A stretch of DNA of 64,000 bases, taken from WTJH01 sp049889695. Its GTDB lineage: Bacteria > Bacteroidota > Bacteroidia > Flavobacteriales > Flavobacteriaceae. Position numbers and translations under genes: made by a program. Location of the stretch: positions 1-64,000 of the forward strand of contig JBMHCX010000016.1 in NCBI GenBank assembly GCA_049889695.1, read 5' to 3'. Position 1 is the stretch's first letter; each line of letters opens with the position of its first letter. Positions 44,252-52,621 of the stretch are shown one piece after another. Under the pieces are notes generated by a model that was not told where the DNA came from, ran no database searches, and was given only the letters and a program-made list of their open reading frames with translations.

Positions 44252-46042
44252 CTAGAATGAAATGTATTTAATCTCTAAGGCGAAAGGACTGTCCAAGGTG
44301 TTGGATGCCTGACCTACTAAAACGGTCTTATGCGGACTTAGCAGAGCGCTTTGAGGGATAGAACGAGATTCGTTGGTGGATAAATTTATTCGATGCGTAC
44401 TCGTGTTTTGAATATCTGAAGTGATCATCAATCCGATATCTATATTGGTAGAGTCACGACGAATGATATCGCTGATATGATCTGTAATTCGAAAACGGTA
44501 TCGCCAGGGTTCTCCAGCATCATTATATTCCAGTAACCCACTGTAAATGACTTTACGTCCGTCTTCATTCTCGCTCTGGTCGATGGTGTGATCAACTAAG
44601 GGCAGACCGTTATCATAACGATATAAGTGTAATCGGGGCGCTTGCAAGCTAACAGGGTTGTCTGGATCTACATAAAAAGAAAGACTAGCTTCATTGATCA
44701 ACCAGGAGTCAGACCGAAGCCTGCTGAGGGTTTCGTTGTCATTGGGGTTTTCGTCATCGAAAAGCCGTAAACGTCCCATAAATGCCCCTCCATTGAGGAA
44801 GATTTGTGCCGTAGACTCGTCACTTTGAGCGGCTACATTTGCCTGTCCCTGTCCATTGATAACTGTATTGAATCGAACGCCTCCTAAACTTAAAGTTTCC
44901 GTGGCATTTTCTATATCAATCGTATCATCAGACGTATCGTCTGTCGTTCCGTTTTGGTTAACACGTCTATAGGTGTAGTTGATTTTTACTGTGGCGCTAT
45001 TGGCGTCTAACAGCATGTAGAGATTTTCGTTTCCAGGATCGATCTCGATCAATAAACCTCTTATGTGTCTTTGAAAAGCAGAAGGGTCTGTTAATACACT
45101 CTCCCCTTCCTGGTCGAGTATTCTCGTTTGAAAAAAAGAAGGTTCTAAAGGAATGCGAATTCGAGGAGTTAATCGGGTTTCTACTAGAGTGGTTTCATCC
45201 TCATCCGTCTCTTCATCATCCTCGGTATAGTTAAAGCGAAGTTCTTCAAGATTCAGACGGGTAGTTTCATTGTAAAGGGTAGTTCCCACAAAGCCTTCTT
45301 GTAAAAAATTCCGGTCGGAATAGTAGATAGATTGCGTTTCAAAATTATTAAAGGGGTCTAAAGGACTGAGGTAGTAAGTCAATTCGTGAACCCCCATTCG
45401 AAAACTGGCATCGCGGTTCCCAAAAATAGAATCGATCTCATAGACTTTATTTTCAGCATCATAACTAGAATTGTCTTCATCTACATCGTCTAAAATTCCG
45501 TCGTTGTCTGAATCTGGACTTAAGGGGTTGAGTCCTGCTTGAGTTTCCAAAATATCGGATACTCCGTCTTGGTCTGTGTCGCTTTGGGGATCTTCAGAGT
45601 CGATGTCAAAGGCATCGATTACCCCGTCGTTGTCCGCATCGTCAAGGTTGTTAAAAAAGGGGATTTCCAAGAAAACTTCTGTAACCGTCTCTTGTTCGTC
45701 TATATAAGTAACTGTTTCCCCAGAAGTATCCGCCTCATTTTCAGGACTGAGAATACCAAAATTAGCATCGGCCAATAGAGATACCTGAGAAACAAAAATA
45801 GCTTCTGTTTCTCCCATAAGTGGGTCGTTGAATCTTCCGAGTTGTGCGACCGGGAGGTTGTTACTTTGGAAATTATTGATCTGATGTTGATAGGCATATG
45901 CCGGGAAGGCAGCTATTTCATTCTCGAATGCTTCGCCATCGAATAATTCGCCAGAAACGTTATGGTAATCAGGTTGGCATTGGTAGCACACCAAACATAA
46001 TCCAAAAATCATCCATAAGAAGGGACGGTGTAGGAATTTCAT
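44252..46042 (-). CDS. DUF4270 lipoprotein with TSP3-like calcium repeats
   Basis: The 596-aa exported protein has a Cys-rich signal end (Cys16, 19, 22; lipidation probably at Cys22). DUF4270 makes up most of the length. An acidic insert at about 135-195 contains DxDxDG repeats (DADNDGVID, DTDQDGVSD, DSDNDGILDD), as in thrombospondin type 3 calcium-binding repeats. Encoded beside the glycogen-synthase domain gene, an arrangement common in flavobacteria. Function unknown. Confidence 0.85.
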   Translation of the reverse strand: MKFLHRPFLWMIFGLCLVCYQCQPDYHNVSGELFDGEAFENEIAAFPAYAYQHQINNFQSNNLPVAQLGRFNDPLMGETEAIFVSQVSLLADANFGILSPENEADTSGETVTYIDEQETVTEVFLEIPFFNNLDDADNDGVIDAFDIDSEDPQSDTDQDGVSDILETQAGLNPLSPDSDNDGILDDVDEDNSSYDAENKVYEIDSIFGNRDASFRMGVHELTYYLSPLDPFNNFETQSIYYSDRNFLQEGFVGTTLYNETTRLNLEELRFNYTEDDEETDEDETTLVETRLTPRIRIPLEPSFFQTRILDQEGESVLTDPSAFQRHIRGLLIEIDPGNENLYMLLDANSATVKINYTYRRVNQNGTTDDTSDDTIDIENATETLSLGGVRFNTVINGQGQANVAAQSDESTAQIFLNGGAFMGRLRLFDDENPNDNETLSRLRSDSWLINEASLSFYVDPDNPVSLQAPRLHLYRYDNGLPLVDHTIDQSENEDGRKVIYSGLLEYNDAGEPWRYRFRITDHISDIIRRDSTNIDIGLMITSDIQNTSTHRINLSTNESRSIPQSALLSPHKTVLVGQASNTLDSPFALEIKYISF

Positions 46043-46049
46043 GTAATAC

Positions 46050-46856
46050 TTATATCAGATGTTGGGCATAAAAATCTACATAGGCCTCAGCCGAAGTAGA
46101 TTCCGTGTGTTCTAGTGTGGGAAGTTGGTGATCTTTGATAGTGGTCTGAAGGGCATCCGACTGAATATCGCTACTGTATCCAAAAGCGTTTAAGTGCGGC
46201 AGGCTTTCTTGGATTAGAGTATCGAAGTTTGGTCCAGCATAGGGGGCAGCAATCTTTTGATCGATTCCGTCAAAAACCATTTTCTGGTGCATGTCCGCTG
46301 CAAGGCTTCCCTCAAAATCTTTCGCATAAGCAGAGAGCATAATACTACTGTTTTCGAACAAAGGCTCATTTTCGAAATAACTTTTCAAATAGATAGGGAA
46401 TAGACTTGTAAACCAACCGTGCAAATGAATAATATCAGGCGACCAGTTGAGTTTTTTAACCGTTTCCACAACACCTTTGGTGAAGAATATCATTCGCTCG
46501 TCATTGTCCGGGAAGAGGGTATTTTCATCTTGGTGTAAGACCCCTTTTCGCTTGAAGTATTCCTCGTTATCGATAAAGTAGACTTGCATTCTTTCTTTGG
46601 GAATTGAAGCGACCTTAATGATGAGAGGCATATCCATGTCATTGATCACTAAATTCATTCCCGAAAGCCGAATAACTTCGTGCAATTGATGTCGACGTTC
46701 GTTAATCAGCCCATATCTTGGCATAAAAATTCGAGTTTGCCCTCCAGCATCGTTTACCGCTTTAGCGATTTGAAAAGCATTTACTGCTTGTGTTGTTTGC
46801 GGAAGATAGGGCACGACCTCCGAGGAGATGATCAACACGCGTTTGTCTTTAATCAT
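46050..46856 (-). CDS. Glycogen/starch synthase N-terminal (GT5) domain protein
   Basis: The 268-aa protein has the GT5 catalytic-domain beginning (VLIISSEVVPYLPQTTQ), then MPRYGLINERRHQLHEV and DIIHLHGWFTSLFPIYL. The second GT-B domain with the nucleotide-sugar site is missing, although the gene ends cleanly. In this phylum short forms like this occur next to panC. Enzymatic activity is doubtful; a regulatory or other role is possible. Confidence 0.88.
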   Translation of the reverse strand: MIKDKRVLIISSEVVPYLPQTTQAVNAFQIAKAVNDAGGQTRIFMPRYGLINERRHQLHEVIRLSGMNLVINDMDMPLIIKVASIPKERMQVYFIDNEEYFKRKGVLHQDENTLFPDNDERMIFFTKGVVETVKKLNWSPDIIHLHGWFTSLFPIYLKSYFENEPLFENSSIMLSAYAKDFEGSLAADMHQKMVFDGIDQKIAAPYAGPNFDTLIQESLPHLNAFGYSSDIQSDALQTTIKDHQLPTLEHTESTSAEAYVDFYAQHLI

Positions 46857-46932
46857 GGATAATCTCTTTTGAATTGTTCGTTCGAAAGTCTTGCAAAATT
46901 ACAAAAATTATACTTAACTCTCGCTTATGCAG

Positions 46933-46940
46933 TATCTTTG
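46933..46940 (+). promoter_or_regulatory. Candidate -7 element for panC
   Basis: TATCTTTG matches TAnnTTTG, 20 bases before the TTG at 46961. It lies inside longer upstream in-frame extensions and so supports the TTG start. Confidence 0.5.
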
Positions 46941-46960
46941 AACTCTTATTTGACAAACTT

Positions 46961-47809
46961 TTGCAAATTTTTAAAACTTTTTCAGCGCTTCAACAACAAT
47001 TGGCAAGAAGTCCTAAGATCCTTGGCTTTGTTCCAACCATGGGAGCCTTGCACTCAGGACATCTGTCCCTAGTGAAAAAAGCAGTGGCAGAAAACGAACA
47101 TGTCGTCGTGAGTATATTTGTTAATCCTACCCAATTCAACAATCCCACAGACTTGGAGAAATATCCCAGGACCTTAGAAAAAGATCTGCAGGCATTATCC
47201 ATTTTTGCAGATCAGCTGAGTGTTGTTTGCCCCAGTGTAGAAGAAATGTATGGCGATCGGCTTTCCGCAGACCACTATGAACTCGGGAAATTAGAAGAAG
47301 TCATGGAAGGGAAAATGCGTCCAGGACACTTTCAAGGGGTGGCCACTATAGTGGAAAAGCTTTTCAAGGCTGTTCGTCCGCAAAGGGCTTACTTTGGAGA
47401 AAAAGATTTTCAGCAACTGATGGTCATACGGCATTTGGTCGAACTCAAAGCCATCCCGGTTGAAATTATTCAATGCCCGATTGAAAGAGAAAGTAATGGC
47501 CTTGCACGTAGCTCACGGAATGAGCTATTAAGTTTAAATGCTCGGAAAAATGCGGGGCAGATCTACGCCGTTTTACAACAAGCCAAAGCAGACTATCTCT
47601 CCCAAGAATTCACCTACGAAGAACTAAAGGAAAGAGCTTTAAAAGCTCTTTCTCAAATCCCTGACAGTCAAGTAGAATACTTTGTCATAGCAAACGAACA
47701 CGACTTAGCAGAAATTCAATCCTTGCACAACGCTCGTTCGGTGCGCGCTTTTGTAGCTGTGAATGTCGAAAAAATTAGACTAATCGATACCATGAATTAC
47801 CAAGAATAA
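46961..47809 (+). CDS. panC: Pantoate-beta-alanine ligase
   Basis: 282 aa from TTG at 46961 (product begins MQIFKTFSALQQQL), the usual family length; upstream extensions cross the promoter. Motifs: PTMGALHSGHLSLV, FVNPTQF, GHFQGVATIVEKLF, YFGEKDFQQL and SSRNELLS. It joins pantoate and beta-alanine for CoA synthesis. panD follows 13 bases later and supplies the beta-alanine. Confidence 0.93.
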   Translation: MQIFKTFSALQQQLARSPKILGFVPTMGALHSGHLSLVKKAVAENEHVVVSIFVNPTQFNNPTDLEKYPRTLEKDLQALSIFADQLSVVCPSVEEMYGDRLSADHYELGKLEEVMEGKMRPGHFQGVATIVEKLFKAVRPQRAYFGEKDFQQLMVIRHLVELKAIPVEIIQCPIERESNGLARSSRNELLSLNARKNAGQIYAVLQQAKADYLSQEFTYEELKERALKALSQIPDSQVEYFVIANEHDLAEIQSLHNARSVRAFVAVNVEKIRLIDTMNYQE

Positions 47810-47810
47810 A

Positions 47811-47818
47811 TACCTTTG
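47811..47818 (+). promoter_or_regulatory. Candidate -7 element at the panD start
   Basis: TACCTTTG ends four bases before the panD ATG. If used, transcripts would begin at or next to the start codon (leaderless). Confidence 0.35.
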
Positions 47819-47822
47819 CCCC

Positions 47823-48173
47823 ATGCAAATAGAGGTGATAAAATCCAAAATTCATCGCGTACGTGTTACACACGCAGATCTCAATTATGTCGGGAGTATT
47901 ACCATCGACAGAGACCTGATCGATGCTGCCAACTTAGTCGTTGGAGAAAAGGTCCAAGTTGTCAATGTCAATAATGGAGAACGACTTGAAACCTATGTAA
48001 TCGAAGGGACAGCCGGCTCAGGTGAAATTACACTGAATGGACCTGCCGCACGAAAAGTACAAGCCGGTGATATTGTCATCATTATTGCCTATGCTCGGAT
48101 GGACATGGAAAGCGCCAAATCTTTTACACCCTCTTTGATATTCCCTAACGAGCAAACTAATCGTTTAGCTTAA
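47823..48173 (+). CDS. panD: Aspartate 1-decarboxylase proenzyme
   Basis: The 116-aa protein has the self-cleavage Gly-Ser in NYVGSITID (Ser25 becomes the pyruvoyl group) and the typical ASN-to-GDIVIIIAYA core. It makes beta-alanine from aspartate for panC upstream. Confidence 0.95.
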   Translation: MQIEVIKSKIHRVRVTHADLNYVGSITIDRDLIDAANLVVGEKVQVVNVNNGERLETYVIEGTAGSGEITLNGPAARKVQAGDIVIIIAYARMDMESAKSFTPSLIFPNEQTNRLA

Positions 48174-48177
48174 AGCC

Positions 48178-49152
48178 ATGCGATTGTCGTCTGTACTTAA
48201 AGTATTGATCCCTTTAGCAATTGGGATTTTCTTTATTTATCTATCCTTAAGTCAGACCACAGCGGAGCAACAGCAAGAAATCTGGCAAAACTTTACACGT
48301 GCCGATTTTAGGTTTGTATTGCTGTCTGTTTTGTTGGGTTTTTTGAGTCATTTGTCAAGAGCATATCGATGGCTGTATTTATTATCGCCATTAGGATATA
48401 AGCCAAAATTCATCAATTGTGTTCTGACGGTATTCGTTACTTATTTAGCTAATTTAGGGATCCCTCGATCGGGAGAAGTCTTTCGGGCGACCTTGATGTG
48501 GAATTATGAAAAAATCCCCTTCGAGAAAAGTTTTGGGACCATCGTACTTGAAAGACTAGTCGATCTGTTTTTTTTGGCGGTCGTAGTGGCAGTGGCTCTG
48601 GCCTTTCAATTCGATCTGATCTGGGAGACTGTGTTTGGTTCTCGAGCATTTGATTTCTTCAACTTGGGGCTCATTGTTGGAATACTTCTACTGTTGTTCT
48701 TGCTACTGAAGCAACTTTGGAAAAAGTCTTTCCCCGGAAAGCAACGCATACAAACTTTTGGCGAGGGCATTCGAGATGGATTATTGTCTTTCCAAAAAAT
48801 GGAGAAAAAAGCTTTTTTTGTCCTTCATTCAATTTTTATTTGGTGCATGTATATCGCAATGTTTTATGTGATTAAGTGGACCATTCCGCAAACTTCATTT
48901 CTGGGCTTAGACGCCTTAATTCCCGGATTTGTAGTTGGGGCATTAGCCATTTCAGCGACGAATGGCGGCATAGGGGTTTATCCATATGGTGTTGCTCTAG
49001 TCTTGCAGAGTTTTGAAGTGGCAGAAGCCCCGAGCTTGTCTTTTGGATGGATTATGTGGACGGCACAGACCGCTATGATTATTATTGCAGGAGGCCTTTC
49101 CTTTGCTGCACTTCCATTGGTGAATCGGACGAAAACTGGTACGGATGGCTAA
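48178..49152 (+). CDS. Flippase-like lysylphosphatidylglycerol synthase TM family protein
   Basis: The 324-aa protein has about eight helices. The segment LSHLSRAYRWLYLLSPLGYKP and the following NLGIPRSGEVFRATLMWNYEKIPFEKSFGTIVLERLVD are hallmarks of the family. Members resemble the membrane half of MprF and may flip or modify lipids. It starts four bases after panD and overlaps radA by eight bases. Confidence 0.87.
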   Translation: MRLSSVLKVLIPLAIGIFFIYLSLSQTTAEQQQEIWQNFTRADFRFVLLSVLLGFLSHLSRAYRWLYLLSPLGYKPKFINCVLTVFVTYLANLGIPRSGEVFRATLMWNYEKIPFEKSFGTIVLERLVDLFFLAVVVAVALAFQFDLIWETVFGSRAFDFFNLGLIVGILLLLFLLLKQLWKKSFPGKQRIQTFGEGIRDGLLSFQKMEKKAFFVLHSIFIWCMYIAMFYVIKWTIPQTSFLGLDALIPGFVVGALAISATNGGIGVYPYGVALVLQSFEVAEAPSLSFGWIMWTAQTAMIIIAGGLSFAALPLVNRTKTGTDG

Positions 49153-50506
49153 AGCAAAAAAAGCATTTTTTTGTCAAAATTGTGGAGCACAACACCCACA
49201 GTGGCAAGGACAGTGTAAGGCATGTAAGGAATGGAACACGCTGGTGGAAGAGATCATTACCCCAGCCGATCAGACAACTTCTTTCAAAGCTCCACAAACG
49301 AAAAACATCCCACAGTCTCTGGTCGAGATCAAAGCCGACGACCATCCGAGAATACTGAGTCAAGACCCAGAAATGAATCGCATTTTGGGAGGGGGTTTTG
49401 TCCCCGGGGCGGTGATGCTACTGGGAGGAGAACCCGGAATTGGCAAATCGACCTTACTGTTACAGCTTTCCATGCAAATGGGGAAGAAGGTCCTGTATGT
49501 TTCTGGAGAAGAAAGTTTACAACAAATAAAATTAAGAGCCGACCGACTCGGGCTAGCTGCCGAACATACGTTTATCTTGAGTGAAACCGATTTGGGAAGT
49601 ATTTTTAGTCACCTTGAAAATATAAACCCTGAATTGATCATCATTGATTCTATTCAAACCCTACAAACAGATCGTATTGATAGTGGAGCTGGGTCTGTAT
49701 CACAAATAAAAGCCTGTACGGCGGAGTTAATTAAGCTGGCCAAAACCACTCAAATCCCCATTGTCTTGGTCGGGCATATCACTAAAGAAGGCCAATTAGC
49801 CGGGCCTAAGATTTTAGAGCACATGGTCGATACGGTGTTGCAATTTGAAGGCGATCGCAATCATATGTATCGCATCATTCGAGTCCAAAAAAACCGATTT
49901 GGGGCAACTTCAGAACTGGGGATCTACGAAATGCAGACAGAGGGGTTAAGACCTGTGACCAATCCTTCCGAACTACTTCTTTCTCAGCCACGAGAGGGGC
50001 TCAGTGGACATGCCGTAGTTGCTACAATTGAGGGAATCAGACCGCTAATGATCGAAGTTCAGGCACTGGTCAGTACGGCCGTATACGGGACACCTCAACG
50101 ATCTACCACTGGTTTCAACACCAAAAGGCTAAATATGTTGTTGGCTGTGTTGGAAAAAAGAGCAGGATTTGCCTTGGCAACCAAAGATGTATTTATCAAC
50201 ATAGCTGGAGGTTTAAGTTTAGAAGATCCGGCGCTGGATTTAGCCGTTGTTGCTGCCATTCTTTCTAGTTATCTGGATGTGGCTATACCCGCTCATTGTT
50301 GTTTCGCTGCCGAAGTAGGCCTTTCGGGGGAATTGCGGCCAGTTCCCAAGGTTGACCAGCGCATCTCCGAAGCAGCAAAGTTAGGATTTGAATCTATCGT
50401 CGTGGCTGGGGTAGGGAAACAAACCCTCAAGCACGATACCATCAAGATTCATAATTTTGACAAACTGGCTGATGTCTTAACATTTCTTTTTCACCAAAAA
50501 AAATAG
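49145..50506 (+). CDS. radA: DNA repair protein RadA
   Basis: The 453-aa protein has an N-terminal zinc finger (CQNCG...CKAC), a RecA-like ATPase with Walker A GGEPGIGKST, the RadA-specific KNRFGATSE motif, and a C-terminal Lon-protease-like domain (about 290-450). A helicase-like factor for branched recombination intermediates. A weak hairpin overlaps its stop (50504-50527). Confidence 0.95.
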   Translation: MAKAKKAFFCQNCGAQHPQWQGQCKACKEWNTLVEEIITPADQTTSFKAPQTKNIPQSLVEIKADDHPRILSQDPEMNRILGGGFVPGAVMLLGGEPGIGKSTLLLQLSMQMGKKVLYVSGEESLQQIKLRADRLGLAAEHTFILSETDLGSIFSHLENINPELIIIDSIQTLQTDRIDSGAGSVSQIKACTAELIKLAKTTQIPIVLVGHITKEGQLAGPKILEHMVDTVLQFEGDRNHMYRIIRVQKNRFGATSELGIYEMQTEGLRPVTNPSELLLSQPREGLSGHAVVATIEGIRPLMIEVQALVSTAVYGTPQRSTTGFNTKRLNMLLAVLEKRAGFALATKDVFINIAGGLSLEDPALDLAVVAAILSSYLDVAIPAHCCFAAEVGLSGELRPVPKVDQRISEAAKLGFESIVVAGVGKQTLKHDTIKIHNFDKLADVLTFLFHQKK

Positions 50507-50532
50507 GCTTCCTCTAAAAAAGGCCTAATTTT
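50504..50532 (+). terminator. Weak hairpin after radA
   Basis: TAGGC / GCCTA stem with a 14-nt loop, then ATTTTAATTT. Overlaps the radA stop codon. A 5-bp stem is marginal. Confidence 0.3.
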
Positions 50533-50554
50533 AATTTGGTTTTAAAAATGGTCT

Positions 50555-51895
50555 ATGGAAAAAATCATACAAAACTTCTTAGCCGAGGTTCGTCAGCGGA
50601 ATCAGAACGAACCTGAGTTTCTACAAGCTGTTTCAGAAGTTGCAGAAAATGTCCTGCCCTACATCGTTCAACACGATATTTATTACGGACAGAATATTTT
50701 ATTGCGTATGGTGGAACCCGAACGGGTAGTATCTTTTCGCGTTGCTTGGTTGGACGATCAGGAGCAGATTCAGGTGAATCGGGGCTACAGGATTGAGATG
50801 AATTCCGCTATTGGCCCCTATAAAGGAGGGCTGCGTTTTCATCCTTCTGTTAACCTAAGTGTTCTGAAGTTTTTGGCATTTGAACAAATTTTTAAGAACA
50901 GCCTGACCACTCTCCCTATGGGCGGTGGAAAAGGCGGAGCTGATTTTGACCCCAAAGGAAAATCAGATACTGAAGTGATGCGTTTTTGCCAGAGTTTCAT
51001 GACCGAGTTGTTTCGACATATCGGCCCGAATAGAGATATTCCTGCGGGCGATATAGGTGTTGGAAGTCGTGAGATTGGATATTTATTTGGCCAGTACAAA
51101 CGCTTAAAAAATGAGTTTACAGGCGTGTTAACTGGTAAAGGTGTCAGTTGGGGAGGATCCCTGATTCGGCCGGAAGCCACGGGCTATGGAGTGGTTTATT
51201 TTGTTGAAAATATGCTTTCCCAACAGTCAGACAGCTTAAAAGGAAAAGATGTCGTTATTTCTGGATCTGGAAATGTTGCGCAATACGCAGCGGAAAAAGC
51301 TTTACAGTTAGGAGCACGCGTCTTGACCCTTTCAGATTCTTCTGGCTACATCCACGATCCCGACGGGATAGACGCAGAAAAGCTAGCGTTTGTCATGCAC
51401 TTAAAAAATGTTGAACGCAAGCGCATACATGCATACGTCGAAAAATATCCTAAAGCAGCCTTTTTTAGCGGTAAAACACCTTGGGGAGTTCCTTGTCAAA
51501 TTGCCCTTCCTTGTGCCACTCAAAATGAACTGAACTTGGAAGATGCAAAGCAATTGGTCGCTAATGGTTGTTTATGTGTTGGGGAAGGAGCAAACATGCC
51601 TACTACCCCCGATGCGATCCATTACTTTCATGAAAAAAAGATGCTTTTTGCCCCCGGTAAAGCTTCCAATGCTGGAGGGGTGGCTGTTTCTGGTCTTGAA
51701 ATGGCACAAAACTCTTTGCGCTACAGTTGGACAAGAGAAGAAGTCGATCAAAAATTACAAGATATTATGGGCGATATTCATCAGTCTTGTGTCGCCTATG
51801 GAATGTCCGATGGGTATGTTAATTATGTGAAAGGGGCGAATATTGCTGGTTTCGTGAAAGTAGCTGATGCGATGTTAGCACAGGGAGTGGTTTAA
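50555..51895 (+). CDS. gdhA: NADP-specific glutamate dehydrogenase
   Basis: The 446-aa hexameric-type GDH has the glutamate-binding GPYKGGLRFHPSV and the Lys-containing PMGGGKGGADFDPKGKS. The Rossmann domain includes VISGSGNVAQYAAEKA and the C-terminal GKASNAGGVAVSGLEMAQN. It converts 2-oxoglutarate and ammonia to glutamate, the main ammonium assimilation step here. recO follows three bases after its stop. Confidence 0.95.
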   Translation: MEKIIQNFLAEVRQRNQNEPEFLQAVSEVAENVLPYIVQHDIYYGQNILLRMVEPERVVSFRVAWLDDQEQIQVNRGYRIEMNSAIGPYKGGLRFHPSVNLSVLKFLAFEQIFKNSLTTLPMGGGKGGADFDPKGKSDTEVMRFCQSFMTELFRHIGPNRDIPAGDIGVGSREIGYLFGQYKRLKNEFTGVLTGKGVSWGGSLIRPEATGYGVVYFVENMLSQQSDSLKGKDVVISGSGNVAQYAAEKALQLGARVLTLSDSSGYIHDPDGIDAEKLAFVMHLKNVERKRIHAYVEKYPKAAFFSGKTPWGVPCQIALPCATQNELNLEDAKQLVANGCLCVGEGANMPTTPDAIHYFHEKKMLFAPGKASNAGGVAVSGLEMAQNSLRYSWTREEVDQKLQDIMGDIHQSCVAYGMSDGYVNYVKGANIAGFVKVADAMLAQGVV

Positions 51896-51898
51896 TCC

Positions 51899-52621
51899 AT
51901 GACAATCGATCTTCAAATCATTGTACTGGGTACAACAAAATACAGTGATTCCAGTCTTATTTTACATACCTATACAAAAGAGTACGGCCGCTTAAGCATA
52001 ATGCTCAAGGGGGTAAGAAATGCTAAAAAGGGCAGTATCAGAACGGCCCTGTTTCAACCGCTTAACTGTTTGGACACGGTGGTCGATTACAAGCCGAAAA
52101 GAGAACTACAATACCTCAAGGAGGCTAAGATCCATACGGTTTATAATTCCTTACATCGGGATTTCGCGAAAAGCTCAGTTGTTCTTTTTTTGTCCGAAGT
52201 GTTAGGGCAGCTACTCCGGGAAGAATATGCCGAAAACGAACCTTTGTATACCTATATCACTCAGGCATTCACTTGGTTTGACGATGAAGAAAAAGCCCCT
52301 AATTTCCATTTGAAGTTCCTGATGGAACTCACCAAATTCTTGGGTGTTTACCCTAATTTTATGGAACCAAAAACGGGTTTTTTTGATTTGGACGCTGCTG
52401 CATATGTTCAACAGCAACCCGTTGAAAATTTTATTTCTGGAGAACTGCTAAAGCATTGGGAAGCCTTGCATCGATCTTCTTTTGACACCATATCTGAACT
52501 GTCTTTTAACCAGCAAATTCGTTTGGGTCTATTAAGCCAAATCATCGTATATTACCGCTTGCATTTGCAAAACTTTAAAGAACCAAAATCCTTAGCAGTA
52601 CTTCATGGGCTTTTTCAATAA
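51899..52621 (+). CDS. recO: DNA repair protein RecO
   Basis: The 240-aa protein has an N-terminal OB domain (IVLGTTKYSDSSLILHTYTKEYGRLS, KGVRNAKKG) and a helical C-terminal part. The zinc-ligand Cys of some RecO proteins are absent, as in many Bacteroidota. It loads RecA with RecR. Overlaps the following TonB receptor gene by 17 bases. Confidence 0.9.
   Translation: MTIDLQIIVLGTTKYSDSSLILHTYTKEYGRLSIMLKGVRNAKKGSIRTALFQPLNCLDTVVDYKPKRELQYLKEAKIHTVYNSLHRDFAKSSVVLFLSEVLGQLLREEYAENEPLYTYITQAFTWFDDEEKAPNFHLKFLMELTKFLGVYPNFMEPKTGFFDLDAAAYVQQQPVENFISGELLKHWEALHRSSFDTISELSFNQQIRLGLLSQIIVYYRLHLQNFKEPKSLAVLHGLFQ

Noticed and set aside
46874..46960. Upstream extension of panC
   Set aside because: The extra residues are unlike PanC and cover a promoter-like element; the TTG at 46961 gives the standard 282 aa.
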